A DNA stretch of 64,000 nucleotides, taken from the NCBI GenBank assembly GCA_027482185.1, contig JAIXWF010000013.1:1-64000 (forward strand), written 5' to 3'. The position numbers were made by a program, and so were the translations under genes. This DNA is from Opitutaceae bacterium (lineage in GTDB: Bacteria; Verrucomicrobiota; Verrucomicrobiia; Opitutales; Opitutaceae). Positions 16,459 through 26,900 of this stretch are shown here, piece after piece. Position 1 is the first letter of the stretch, and the number at the start of each line of letters is the position of its first letter. The notes beneath the pieces were generated by a model, which was not told the origin of the DNA, did not search any database, and saw only the letters and a list, made by a program, of their open reading frames with translations.

Positions 16459-18879
16459 TCAGGGTTCGACCGCGATCCGCAGGGTATCCAGATCCAGCAC
16501 ACAGGTCGGGCCGCCGGCGAGTCGCAGCCGGATCCGCGCCGCGCCGGGGGTGCTTTCGAGGACGGTGGCCGCGGCGGCTTGCGCGGTCTCGGCCGGAGTT
16601 TCGCCGGGGGCCAAGACCAGCACCGCGAAGGCGAGGGGGCCGTTCGCGGCCGGGACGGACGCGTTGAGGTGGAAGCGTTGTTCCAAACGGCCGGCCGCGC
16701 CGGTCGGCGCCGGCACGTAGCGGGCCGGACCGGAAGCCGCGAGGCGCACGATGCCGAGACGTCCGTCCACGTTGACCCAGGGGGACGCCGTCTCGAACGG
16801 AGCCTCGGCGGCCGCCGCCGTCGCCCGGAAGGTCCGCGTTCCGCCCGGGAAATGCAGCGTGCGTTCCCCGCGGTGGCCGGGCCAGTGCGGATCGTTGAGC
16901 ACGCCGATCGTGCCGAGATCGAGGAGCTTCGGGCGCGCCGGACCCGTCGCGACGAGGACGTCGGCGTAGACGGTCCGCCCGTCGGGCAACGCCAGAAACG
17001 CGAAGCGCTGTTCCACGGCTCCGCCGCCGCGCTCGAGCCGGCCGGCGACGCCGATGCCCGCCGGCAGCGTTGCCACCGCGACCTCCCGCACCACCGGGGC
17101 CTCGCGGGCGCCGTCGGGCATGGCCACGTGGCCGACCAGCGAGCGCGATTCCGGACTGACGAGCAGATCCTCCCCAAACGGAACGACCAGCCCCATGGCC
17201 TGCGCGCCCCACGAGAACGAGGCGAAGGCCCGCGCCGTGCGTTGCACGGCCAGGCGGCCGTCCGGAAACAGCTGACGCCCGGCGAGCGCAGGCATGAGGT
17301 CCTCGGCCGGCAGGGGCGGCGGGCCGTCGCCGAATTCGGCCAGCAGCGCGTAGGCGTGGGCGGGCATCTCCAGCGCCATGGCGTCGTCGGAGCTCAGCTT
17401 CGTCTCCGTCGAGAGCAGAATCGAGCCGCGCGGCGTGCGCGCCGCCATGCGCTCGAGCGTCGCCAGCGCGGCCTCCCGCAGGGAGGCGGCGCTGGCGTCG
17501 CCGTGCAGCACCGCAAGGGCGTTGTGGTGCTCGAACCAGTCGGCGTGCCGCCGCAGGCCCCAGTCCTGCCCGTTCGGATACACGACGGAGCCGTCGGGCA
17601 GCGCGAGCGCCTGCAGCGCGGCGTTGATGCCCGCGACGTTGAGACGCAGCGCGTCCGGCGGCGGCAGGCCGCCCCAGCCGTGGAACGGCACCTGCGAGGT
17701 CAGCAGGTAGGTGCAGGCCATGTAGTCGGGATGGATCCGCCGGTGGTTCTCGAGCGTGAAATCGTCGAGCAGGTTGGCGCCGGCGAGCCACTCGCGCAGC
17801 GGGCGCCCGTCGACGAGGTCGGCGCGGTCGAGGTCCGCGGGCCGGGCGAAGGCGGATACGCTCCACCGCACGGCGGCCTCCCGCCAGCGGGGGCGGCGCG
17901 GGTGGTGCGGAAACATCGCGGCGGCGAGCGCCGGGGCCTGGGAGTTCCACGCGTTTTCCTCCGCCTTGGAATCGTCGCGGAGCTGGGCCGGGGGCGGTTG
18001 GTCGACGAAGCGGTCCGCCTCGGCGGCGATCATGCGGGCGGCGAGCCGACGGTCGGCTTCGGACAACTCGTCCCAGCACAGCCACGCCGCTTCGCCGGCG
18101 AGCCCGGCCCAGTAGGCCGATTGCCACTGGCGCTGCCACGGGCGGCCGTCCGCGCCGTACGAGCGCACGAGCCCGCGCACAACGTCGGCGGCGCGGCGGC
18201 GGAGCAGGCCGGGCGCAAGGTCCGCCGGATAAACGTCCGCGGGCACGAGCGCCGCGACCAACGCGAGGCCCTTGGCCGTGTGGGCGCTCGGCCGGATCCC
18301 ATGTTCGCCCGAGGGAGCGCGGCCCGCCGGGACGGGCAAGGCGGCGGTGTCCGGCGTCGGCCCCGTTTGCAGCCGTTCGAGGAGGGCGCCGGCCTGTTGC
18401 AGCAGCAACGGTTCGAGCCGGCGCATCAGCGCCGTGCGGTGGTGGCGGGGAGGCACGGCGGCGCTCGTCCGGAAATCGCCGGCGGTGTCCGCGCGCACCG
18501 GATCGCCCCGCGGATCCGCGGGACCCACCGCGAGGGCGCCGGTCGGACCGTCCTCGACCACGGCCAGCCCCGAACCGGCGAGCAACTCGCGCACGGCGGC
18601 GAGCGGCGCGTAGGCGCCGCGCAGCGGCCGCGTGCGCAGGTCTCGGACCGAGTCCGTGGAAAACAGAATTTCCCGCCCGGAAATGCGCGCGACCTCGCGC
18701 AGGGCGGGCGCGGCTTCGCCGGCGGGCAGATCGAAGGTCCGGAGTTCGCCCGGGGCGGGGGCGGCCCCGCCGGACGCGAACGTCCCGCCCAGGACCAACC
18801 GCGCGACCGCGCGCCAAACGCGCCACGGCGGCAGTCGCCGCGGCACGGATCCGGACGGCGGGGCGGGGGGCATGGACAT
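16459..18879 (-). CDS. STN domain fused to a polysaccharide-lyase-like enzyme
   Basis: This 806-aa protein, divergent from the sigma-factor operon, has three parts. A signal-like segment covers about residues 14-43. An STN domain covers about 48-117 and contains FDLPAGEAAPALREVARISG and REILFSTDSV; it closely parallels the N-terminus of the TonB receptor at 20692-23931 (YDLPAGDAATTLRLLSEASR, REILFAADVV). An alpha-helical toroid (about 150-480, with AEENAWNSQA and YPNGQDWGLRRH) is followed by a beta-sandwich, the layout of heparinase/PL8-like lyases. The frame is unbroken across the junction. Enzyme chemistry is inferred from fold only. Starts at 18909 or 18873 are also possible. Confidence 0.75.
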   Translation of the reverse strand: MSMPPAPPSGSVPRRLPPWRVWRAVARLVLGGTFASGGAAPAPGELRTFDLPAGEAAPALREVARISGREILFSTDSVRDLRTRPLRGAYAPLAAVRELLAGSGLAVVEDGPTGALAVGPADPRGDPVRADTAGDFRTSAAVPPRHHRTALMRRLEPLLLQQAGALLERLQTGPTPDTAALPVPAGRAPSGEHGIRPSAHTAKGLALVAALVPADVYPADLAPGLLRRRAADVVRGLVRSYGADGRPWQRQWQSAYWAGLAGEAAWLCWDELSEADRRLAARMIAAEADRFVDQPPPAQLRDDSKAEENAWNSQAPALAAAMFPHHPRRPRWREAAVRWSVSAFARPADLDRADLVDGRPLREWLAGANLLDDFTLENHRRIHPDYMACTYLLTSQVPFHGWGGLPPPDALRLNVAGINAALQALALPDGSVVYPNGQDWGLRRHADWFEHHNALAVLHGDASAASLREAALATLERMAARTPRGSILLSTETKLSSDDAMALEMPAHAYALLAEFGDGPPPLPAEDLMPALAGRQLFPDGRLAVQRTARAFASFSWGAQAMGLVVPFGEDLLVSPESRSLVGHVAMPDGAREAPVVREVAVATLPAGIGVAGRLERGGGAVEQRFAFLALPDGRTVYADVLVATGPARPKLLDLGTIGVLNDPHWPGHRGERTLHFPGGTRTFRATAAAAEAPFETASPWVNVDGRLGIVRLAASGPARYVPAPTGAAGRLEQRFHLNASVPAANGPLAFAVLVLAPGETPAETAQAAAATVLESTPGAARIRLRLAGGPTCVLDLDTLRIAVEP

Positions 18880-18988
18880 TACGACGAAGGAGGCTGCGGA
18901 TTCCGCCATGCCGCGCGCGCGGTCCGGAAGTTTTCCGGGCGCAGGCTTGTTTTCGTTTGCCGCGCGGTGCTAAGTCCGCCGCACGCCG

Positions 18989-19516
18989 ATGCCGCCGCCC
19001 GATGCCGAACGCGCCCGCTGGTTTGCCGAGGAGGTGCAGCCCCATGCGGCCGGGCTGAGGTCCTACCTCGCGCGGCAATTCCCGGGCCTCGGCGAGACCG
19101 ACGATCTGGTGCAGGAAGCCCTGATGCGCGTGCTGCGGGCGCACGAAGCCGGGCCGGTCGCGGCGCCGCGGGCGCTGCTGTTCGCGGCGGCGCGCAATCT
19201 CGCGCTCGATCTGCTCCGCCGCCGGCAGGTGGTCTCGTTCGAGCCGATTACGGAAGTTTCCGATCCGTCCGTCTTCCTAGGCAACGATGCCGTTTCCGAA
19301 ACTGTCAGCCGCAAAGAGGAGTTCGCGCTCTTGACCGAGGCTATCCAGTCCCTGCCGGACCGTTGCCGCCAGGTGTTCACGCTGCGCGTGGCCTACGGCT
19401 TGTCCCAGCGCGAAATTGCCGCGCGGCTCGGGATTTCCGAAAACACGGTGGAGAAACAGATGGGCAAGGGATTCCGGCGCTGCAGCGAATTCCTGGCCCG
19501 GCACGGCCTGCCCTGA
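18989..19516 (+). CDS. ECF RNA polymerase sigma factor (FecI-like)
   Basis: This is a 175-aa group-4 sigma factor. Region 2 (about 18-80) contains the core-binding and -10-recognition helices (TDDLVQEALMRVL, ARNLALDLLRRRQ). Region 4 (about 115-170) contains the -35 helix-turn-helix (YGLSQREIAARLGISENTVEKQMGK read in parts). FecR follows 18 bp downstream, then a TonB receptor, so it is a cell-surface-signalling sigma factor. It probably activates the receptor operon and perhaps the divergent STN-lyase gene across a gap of about 110 bp. Confidence 0.93.
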   Translation: MPPPDAERARWFAEEVQPHAAGLRSYLARQFPGLGETDDLVQEALMRVLRAHEAGPVAAPRALLFAAARNLALDLLRRRQVVSFEPITEVSDPSVFLGNDAVSETVSRKEEFALLTEAIQSLPDRCRQVFTLRVAYGLSQREIAARLGISENTVEKQMGKGFRRCSEFLARHGLP

Positions 19517-19534
19517 CAGGGCCGGTCCCGCACG

Positions 19535-20593
19535 ATGGCGACGCCCCCTGCTTCTTCCGGTGAGCCGGCCGATCCGGCCGTGGCCGCGGCCGCCGACTGG
19601 CTCGCGCGGCGGGACCGCGGCCTCACGGCGGCGGAACAGGACGACTATCTGCAGTGGCTCGCGAGCGATCCGCGGCATCCGGCGCTGATGGCGCGGCAGG
19701 AGGCGACCTTCGCGCTCATGAGCCGCCTGTCGCGCTGGCAACCGGGCGGCGGCGGCGAGCCGAATCCGGACTTGTTCGCGCCCGGGCCGGTGCGGGCGCG
19801 GTGGATGCGGTTGGCGCCGTGGGCGGCGGCGGCCGCGCTCGCGGTCCTGGCCGGCGGTTATTTTTTCCGCTCCGCCCCGGTCTCCCGGCCGGCGGCGCCG
19901 GCCCCGGCCGAGGCCGCGCTCGCGACGGGCTTTCTCCGCGTCAACGAACGCCGCGCCTTGCCCGACGGCTCGCTGGTCGAGCTCAAGGACGGGAGCCGGA
20001 TCGATGTGGAATTTTCGCCCGAATTCCGCCGCGTGCGGCTGCAGGGCGAGGCCCACTTCACCGTGGCCAAGGATCGGGCGCGGCCCTTCGTCGTCGAGGC
20101 CGGCGGCGTCGCGGTGCGGGCGGTCGGGACCGCGTTCAACGTCCGCCTCGATGCCGGCGCCGTTGATGTGCTTGTGACCGAAGGTCGGGTCAGCGTCGAA
20201 CCTGTCGCCGTCGCGGGGGGCGGCGCGGGCGAGCCCGGGCCCGCGCCCGCGCTGGTCGAGGCGCGGCAGCGCACGGTCGTGCCGTTGGCTCCGACCGCGG
20301 CGGCGCCGGAAGTGGTATCGGTGACGCCGGAGCAGGTCCGCGAGGCGCTCGCCTGGCAGGCGCCGCGGCTGCAATTTTTCGAGACCCCGCTCGGCGAGGC
20401 CGTGGCGGAGTTCAACCGCCGCAACCCTGCCTTCTGCTTGGTGCTGCACGATGCGGAGCTGGCGCGGGTGCGCATCGGCGGGACCTTCCGCATCGACAAC
20501 GTCGAAGGCTTCGTGCGCCTGCTGGAAGTCACCCTCGGCATCCGCGGCGAAGCGGCGGGCAACGGGGAAATCCTGCTGCGCCGCCTGCCGTGA
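19535..20593 (+). CDS. FecR-type anti-sigma factor
   Basis: This inner-membrane regulator (352 aa) has a cytoplasmic DUF4880 domain (about 8-58, with DWLARRDRGLTAAEQDDY), one membrane segment (about 89-108) and a periplasmic FecR domain (about 130-222, with LKDGSRIDVEF and GTAFNVRL). Its C-terminal region (about 270-350, FFETPLGEAVAEFNRRNP and IGGTFRIDNVEGF) has itself the look of an STN/DUF4974 domain. In the Fec paradigm, FecR receives the signal from the receptor's STN domain and releases or activates the sigma factor. Confidence 0.92.
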   Translation: MATPPASSGEPADPAVAAAADWLARRDRGLTAAEQDDYLQWLASDPRHPALMARQEATFALMSRLSRWQPGGGGEPNPDLFAPGPVRARWMRLAPWAAAAALAVLAGGYFFRSAPVSRPAAPAPAEAALATGFLRVNERRALPDGSLVELKDGSRIDVEFSPEFRRVRLQGEAHFTVAKDRARPFVVEAGGVAVRAVGTAFNVRLDAGAVDVLVTEGRVSVEPVAVAGGGAGEPGPAPALVEARQRTVVPLAPTAAAPEVVSVTPEQVREALAWQAPRLQFFETPLGEAVAEFNRRNPAFCLVLHDAELARVRIGGTFRIDNVEGFVRLLEVTLGIRGEAAGNGEILLRRLP

Positions 20594-20691
20594 CCGGCAC
20601 GGCCCGCGCGGCCGCCCACAAACTTTCGCGACGGGATTACGGAAACGGCGCCGTGGCTCGTCATCACCCGCAACCCCACCCGCCACCTCCC

Positions 20692-23600
20692 ATGCGCCTT
20701 CCCGCCGCCCCCGTCTTGTCCGCCTTGCTCCTGCTTCGTTGGCTGCCCGTCGGGTGCCGGCTGGCCCTGCTCCTGCCCCTCTTGGCCGCGACCGTCCGGG
20801 CCGGCGACGCGGCGAAGCGGGCCTACGACCTGCCCGCCGGCGACGCCGCCACGACCCTGCGGCTGCTGTCCGAGGCGTCGCGGCGCGAGATCCTGTTTGC
20901 GGCGGACGTCGTGCGCGGCGTCGCCACCAACGCGGTCCGGGGCGAGTACACCGCGCTCGAGGCCGGGGAGCGTTTGCTCGCCGGCACAGAGCTGGCGGTG
21001 CTGCAGGACGACCGGACCGGCGCGCTTGCCGTCCGGCGCCGGGAAACGGCCGCGGGTTCGACCGCGGCGGCGGCGGGCCGCACCGGCGATGCCTCGGTCC
21101 AGGGGCGCGTCGTGAATCCGGCGACCGGGGCGGCGCTCGAGGGCGTGACCGTGCAGGTGGCCGGCACCGACCGCACCGTCCTCACCGAACGCGACGGCAC
21201 CTTTTCGATTCCGCGGCTGGCGCCCGGCACCATCGTCCTCCGCGCCACTTACCCGGGCCTCGACGCCGGCACCCAGACCGCGGAGCTCAAGCCCGGGGCC
21301 AACGTGCTGCCCGACCTCAAGCTGACCTCCGACATCTACGCCATGGAGGCCTTCGCCGTCTCCGCCATGCGCGAGGGCAACGCGGCCGCGATCGTGCGCC
21401 AGGAAAACGCGCTCACGATCACCAACTCGGTCTCGACCGACGCCTACGGCAACGTGGCCAAGGGCGACATGGGCTCCTTTCTCCAGCGCATGCCCGGCAT
21501 CGTCGGCGAATACGGCGGCTCGGCGGTCGACGCGATCTCGGTGCGCGGCCTCTCGCCGGAATTCACCACGGTCACGATGGACGGCACGCGTTTCGCCGCG
21601 GCCAATCCCGATTCGCGCACCCAGGTCGTGAGCGGCCTCGCCTCCGGCTCGATCGAGAGCGTCGAGGTCGTGAAGACCCCGACCGCCGACATGGACGCCG
21701 AATCCCTCGGCGGCGTCGTGAACCTGCGCACGCGCAGCGGCTTCGACCGCAGCGGCCGCGCGATCATCTTCAACGCCGCCGGCGCCTACAACGAGACGAT
21801 GGGCCGCCACCTCGATCCGTCCGGCGGCGGCCGCCGGTTCTTTCCCCACTTCTCGCTCGATTACTCCGACGTCGTCCTGCTTTGGGGCCGGAAGCTCGGC
21901 ATCTCGCTCACCGGCGCGTATCAGGAAGTCGGCGACGGCCTGCAGACGATCCGCGCGGCCTTCGCCGGCAACTGGGACTACGCCGGGCCCACGGTCGGCC
22001 GGCAGGTGGTCTACGCCGACCAGGAGTACCACCTGAACAAGCGGGTGAATTTCCAGGCCAAGTTCGACTACAAGCTCTCCGCCGAATCCGCGGTCACGTT
22101 CTCCGCCGGTTGGACGCGTTTCGTGAACATCATGGACCAGGTCCGGCCGCAGTACACCGACAACCTCGTCTTCGACGCCGCCAACTCCACCTCCGACTAC
22201 TGGGTCTTCACGCGTTCGAGCTACCGCTCGAACCGCGACTACCGCTACACGCCGAGCGACCTGTGGAACTTCCAGCTCAGCGGCAAGACCGCGGTCGGCG
22301 CGGTCAAGTTGGACTGGGCGCTGACCTATTCGGATTCGTTCCGCCCGCTCGACCGCATGGCGGCCACGGCCCGCAGCAACAACACCTACGCGTTCACCTA
22401 CGACCGCCGCCGGAGCAAGGAATTCCCGACCCTCGCGTTCTCCGGCCCGCTGGCCCCGCCGAACGACCCCTTCACCAACATGCTCTCGATCGCGCTCACC
22501 GGCACGCACGAGGACGCCTCCGACAAAATCGCGAGCGCCAAACTCGACGCCACGCGCGACTTCCCGGCGTGGCGCTTCCCGGTGAAGCTCAAGACGGGCT
22601 TCCGGATCCGGCAACAGGACCGCGACCGCGACGCCGACTCGATCACCGGCACGCTCGGCGCCGGCGACTACAGCCGCTACCGCGAGTTCGGTTTCACCCA
22701 CGGCTGGCTCGACGGCCGCTATCCCGCCACCCCCATCGTCAACACGAAGGGCGTCTTCAACGATGTCGGCTTCCGCTACCAGCCCTCCGGTCTCGCGGCC
22801 CGCCCCGCCGTGCAGTTCGCCTACAATCCCGCCGCGATCACGCTGACGACGGCCAATCTGGATACGTCGGTGACGAACTCCCTGCAGAACGATTACCGCA
22901 CCCGCGAGACCATCCCGGCCGGTTACGTGCAGTCCGAAGTGAAGTGGAGCCCGCGCCTGCGGATGACCGCCGGGCTGCGTTTCGAGCAGACGGTCGCGCG
23001 GATCACGTCGCGCTTCGAGAACACCCGGATCACGAATCCCGAGACCCGCTTCGGCACTTTCCGTACCGTCGAATCCGACTACGTCGATTGGTTCCCGAAC
23101 CTCCAGTTCCGCTACGAGCCGATCCGGCACCTCACCTTCCGCGCCAACTACTCGACGACCATCGGCCGCCCCCGCATCGCCGATCTGGTCGGACGTTTCT
23201 CGGTCAACGACATCGGCCAGGCGGTCAGTTTCTCCAATCCGTCGCTCAAACCGCAGATCTCGCGCAATTACGACGTCAGCCTCGAGTACTACTTCAAACC
23301 CGTCGGCGTCGCCTCGATCGGCGCCTTCCGCAAGGACATCAAAAACTACGTCGCCGCGACGTCGTTCCGCATCACGGGCAACGAATTCGGCCTCGATCTC
23401 GGCGACTACGTCGGCTGGCAGGGCAACAGCCGCATCAATTCCGGCAACGGCACCGTCGAGGGCATGGAGTTCAATTACTCGCAGCAGCTCGGCTTTTTGC
23501 CCGGCGCCTTCCGCGGCTTCGGCGTCATGGGCAACTGGACCGTCCTCACCAGCGCCGGCGACTACAACGGCGTCGTGACGAACCTGCCGTTCAAGAACAA

Positions 23601-23931
23601 CCTCACCGGCATGCGCCCGCGCTCCGGTAACGCCGGCCTGACCTACAACTACCGCCGCTGGGACCTGCGGCTGATGTGGAACTACGCCGATACCTATCTC
23701 TCCAGCCTCAACGCCGGCGATCCCTCGAGCTCCGAGTTCATCGGCCGCCGCGGCCAGTACGACTTCTTCGCCCGCTTCAAGATTTCGCGGAATCTCAACG
23801 TCTTCTTCGACGTGATCAACCTGACCGAGGAAAACCGCGGTCGCTACAACGGCCTCTACCGCGAGGACCGCCGGGCCCAGACGAACCTCTTCCCGCGTTC
23901 GATTTCCGCCGGCGTCCAGGCCCGCTTCTGA
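20692..23931 (+). CDS. TonB-dependent receptor with N-terminal STN signalling domain
   Basis: This outer-membrane transducer (1079 aa) has a signal peptide (about 1-38), an STN domain (about 43-118), a carboxypeptidase-regulatory-like beta domain (about 125-205, with GRVVNPATGAALEGVTVQV), a plug (about 230-345, with VDAISVRGLSPEFTTVTMDG) and a 22-strand-type barrel to the end. The C-terminus ends in Phe (VQARF), as expected for barrel insertion. It would import an oligosaccharide or similar ligand and report binding to FecR. The ATG at 20692 gives the best signal peptide; it lies about 100 bp after fecR. Confidence 0.93.
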   Translation: MRLPAAPVLSALLLLRWLPVGCRLALLLPLLAATVRAGDAAKRAYDLPAGDAATTLRLLSEASRREILFAADVVRGVATNAVRGEYTALEAGERLLAGTELAVLQDDRTGALAVRRRETAAGSTAAAAGRTGDASVQGRVVNPATGAALEGVTVQVAGTDRTVLTERDGTFSIPRLAPGTIVLRATYPGLDAGTQTAELKPGANVLPDLKLTSDIYAMEAFAVSAMREGNAAAIVRQENALTITNSVSTDAYGNVAKGDMGSFLQRMPGIVGEYGGSAVDAISVRGLSPEFTTVTMDGTRFAAANPDSRTQVVSGLASGSIESVEVVKTPTADMDAESLGGVVNLRTRSGFDRSGRAIIFNAAGAYNETMGRHLDPSGGGRRFFPHFSLDYSDVVLLWGRKLGISLTGAYQEVGDGLQTIRAAFAGNWDYAGPTVGRQVVYADQEYHLNKRVNFQAKFDYKLSAESAVTFSAGWTRFVNIMDQVRPQYTDNLVFDAANSTSDYWVFTRSSYRSNRDYRYTPSDLWNFQLSGKTAVGAVKLDWALTYSDSFRPLDRMAATARSNNTYAFTYDRRRSKEFPTLAFSGPLAPPNDPFTNMLSIALTGTHEDASDKIASAKLDATRDFPAWRFPVKLKTGFRIRQQDRDRDADSITGTLGAGDYSRYREFGFTHGWLDGRYPATPIVNTKGVFNDVGFRYQPSGLAARPAVQFAYNPAAITLTTANLDTSVTNSLQNDYRTRETIPAGYVQSEVKWSPRLRMTAGLRFEQTVARITSRFENTRITNPETRFGTFRTVESDYVDWFPNLQFRYEPIRHLTFRANYSTTIGRPRIADLVGRFSVNDIGQAVSFSNPSLKPQISRNYDVSLEYYFKPVGVASIGAFRKDIKNYVAATSFRITGNEFGLDLGDYVGWQGNSRINSGNGTVEGMEFNYSQQLGFLPGAFRGFGVMGNWTVLTSAGDYNGVVTNLPFKNNLTGMRPRSGNAGLTYNYRRWDLRLMWNYADTYLSSLNAGDPSSSEFIGRRGQYDFFARFKISRNLNVFFDVINLTEENRGRYNGLYREDRRAQTNLFPRSISAGVQARF

Positions 23932-23939
23932 GCGCCGCC

Positions 23940-26900
23940 ATGGTCCGACGTGCTGCCCGGCAGGCCTTCGCGGGCGCGCTGCTGCTCCTCGGCTTCGCCG
24001 CGCCGGCCGGCGCGCAGTCCGTGCCGCCCGAGCGGCCGCGCACGCGGCCGCCTTCGATGCTCACCGGCCGCGCGCAGTGGGAGAAAGGCGCCGATCTGCT
24101 CAAGCGCCTTGATGTCCCGCCCGCGCCGCCGCTGAGCCCCGAGGAAGCGCTGAAAACGTTCCGCCTCGCGCCGGGGTTCCGGCTCGAACTCGTCGCCGCG
24201 GAGCCGATGGTGCAGAATCCGGTGTCGTTCGAGTTCGATCCCGACGGCCGCATCTGGGTCGTGGAGTACCAAGGGTACATGCGCGACCTCAAGGGCTCCG
24301 GCGAAGGCGATCCGATTTGCCGCGTGGTCGTGCTCGAGGACACCGACGCCGACGGCCGCGCCGACAAGAGCACGGTGTTTCTCGAAGGGCTCGTCATGCC
24401 GCGTTCGTTGACGTTCGTGAAGGGCGGCGTGCTCGTGCAGGAACCGCCGAAGGTCTGGTTCTGCGAGGACACCGACGGCGATCTGCGCTGCGACCGGCGC
24501 ACGGAGGTCGGCAAACTCGGCGTCGCCGGCAATCCCCAGCACACCGGCAACGGCCTGCGCTACGGGATCGACAACTGGCTCCACAACGCCGACGCGACTT
24601 CGCGGCACCGCTGGGCCGACGGCAAACTCGTCGAGGAGCCGATGCCCAAGAGCGGCCAGTTCGGCGTGTCGTTCGACGAGACCGGCCGCTTCCTCACTTC
24701 GCACGAAAGCTCGGCGCTGCACGCCGACCTCATCCCGGGCAACTACATCGTGCGCAACCGCCACCTCGCCGCGATCGCGCAACGCGGCGGCCGCGGCTTT
24801 GCGGGCATCGACACCAACATCGCGCGCAACGCGCAGCAGATTTACCCGATCCGGGTCACGCCCGGCATCACGCTCGGCGCGATGGAACTGCGCGACGACG
24901 GCCGGCTGCGCACGTACACGATCGTCTCCGGCACCTGCTTCTACGACGGCGACCAATTCGGCCCGGAGGCGCAGGGCAACGTCTTCGTGCCCGAGTCCGG
25001 CGGCAATCTCGTCGGCCGCCTGAAACTCGCGCCTGGGCTCCGGCCCAAAGCCGAGCGTTTCTATCCCGCGGAACAGGAGTTCCTCGCTTCGACCGACGAA
25101 CGCTTCCGTCCCGTCAACGCCCGCGTCGGCCCCGACGGTGCGCTCTACCTTGCCGATCTCTACCGCGGCATCATCGAGCACGTGATCTTCCTCGTGCCGT
25201 GGATCACCGACCAGGTCCGCGACCGCAAACTCGACGTCGGCCAGAACCAAGGCCGCATCTACCGCATCGTCCGCGACGACCGTCCGATCGTCCGCACGCC
25301 GCCGCAACTCTCGCGCGCCTCCGTGGCGGAACTCGTGCGCCACCTCGGCCATCCGACGGGCTGGTGGCGGCTCACCGCGCAACGCCTCTTGGTCGAGCGG
25401 CGCGATCCGGCGGCCGTGCCGTTGCTCGCCGCGCTCGTGCGCGGCGGCGAATCCGCTCTGGGCCGGTTGCATGCGCTCTGGACGCTCGACGGTCTCGGCG
25501 CCCTGGCGCCGGAATTGAAATTCGCGGCGCTGGACGATCCCGACGAGCGCGTGCGCGCCGCGGCGTTCCGGCTGGCCGAAACCGGACTCGATCCCGCGCA
25601 ACGGCGGCAACTCCTCGCCCGGCTCGACCGCGCCGTGGCCGATCCGTCCGAACGCGTGCGGCTGCAGGCGACGTTGACGGCGAGCTCGTTGGCGGAGCCC
25701 GCCGCGTTGCCGGTGCTGGCCCGGCTCGCGCGCAGCGGCGACGATGCCTTGTTCCATGCGGCGGCGCTCACGGGCCTGCAGCATCGGGAATTGGAATTCC
25801 TGAAATTGCTGCTGGCGGATTCGCGGACGCGTCCGCCGGCCGGTCCGCACGAGACCGCGCTGATTGCGCTCGCGGTGCATTGCGTGCTCGAAGCCGCCGA
25901 TCCCGGGCGCGCCTCCGGTCTCCTCGATGAATTGGCCGCGGCGGGCGGACCCGAGCACTGGCAACGCACGGCGTTGCTCGACGCCATCGGTCCCTTCGCC
26001 GGCAGCCTGCGCCGCTACCGCAAGCCGGTCGACCTGGCCCGCCCGCCTGCCGTGCTGTTGGGCTACGCCCGCGGCCAGGACGCCGCGCTGCGCCAACAGG
26101 CGTACCGGTTGCTCGATTTGTTCACGTGGCCCGGGGCGGGGGCGTTGGCGGGGGCGGAGACCGAGACGTTGACGCCGTTGCAAGTGAAGCGGCTCGAGGC
26201 GGGGCGCGAGGTGTACGCGCAATTCTGCGCCGCGTGCCATCAGCCCAACGGCACCGGCGCGCCGAATCTCGCGCCGCCCTTGGCCGGCAGCGATTGGGTC
26301 GCGGGCCCACCGGAGCGCCTCGTGCGCGTGGTCCTGCACGGCCTCTACGGCCCGGTGCAGGTGAACGGCCAGACGTGGAATTTGGCGATGCCCGGCCTCG
26401 GGATCGCGGGCGCGCTCGACGACGAGAAGATCGCCGCGGTGCTGAGCTACGTGCGGCGCGCTTGGGGGAATGCCGGCGGATTCGTCGCGCCGGCGCAGGT
26501 GGCCGAGGTGCGGCACGCGACCGCGGGCCGGACGCTGCCGTGGACCGCCGACGAACTCGGGGCCGTGGTTTCGTCCGGCGCCGCGGAGTCCGGGGCGCCG
26601 CCGATTGTGCCGGACGTTGCCGGGGAGTTGATGTTGCCGGCGAGCCGCGCCGCGGTGCACGCGCAGAAGCTCGGCTATCGCCCGGCGCTCGATGTGCTCG
26701 CGCCGTGGACCGTGGCCGACGACATCGCCGTCTGGCGCGTGCGGGTGCCGGCGGCCGGACGGTACGCGGTGCACGTCACGCTGGCGGCCGATGCGGAATC
26801 CGAAGGCGATTTCTATGCCGTCGAAACGGAAGGCAGTCGCACGCGCGGGGAAGTGCGCGCGACGGGCGACTACGACCATTTCCGCGAGCAACCGGCCGGC

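Noticed and set aside
19858-23130. A 1090-codon open frame on the minus strand opposite fecR and the TonB receptor
   Set aside because: It is antisense to two clearly recognisable genes, its translation is low-complexity and rich in Arg, Gly, Val and His, and it shows no domain. Long antisense frames are expected at this GC content.
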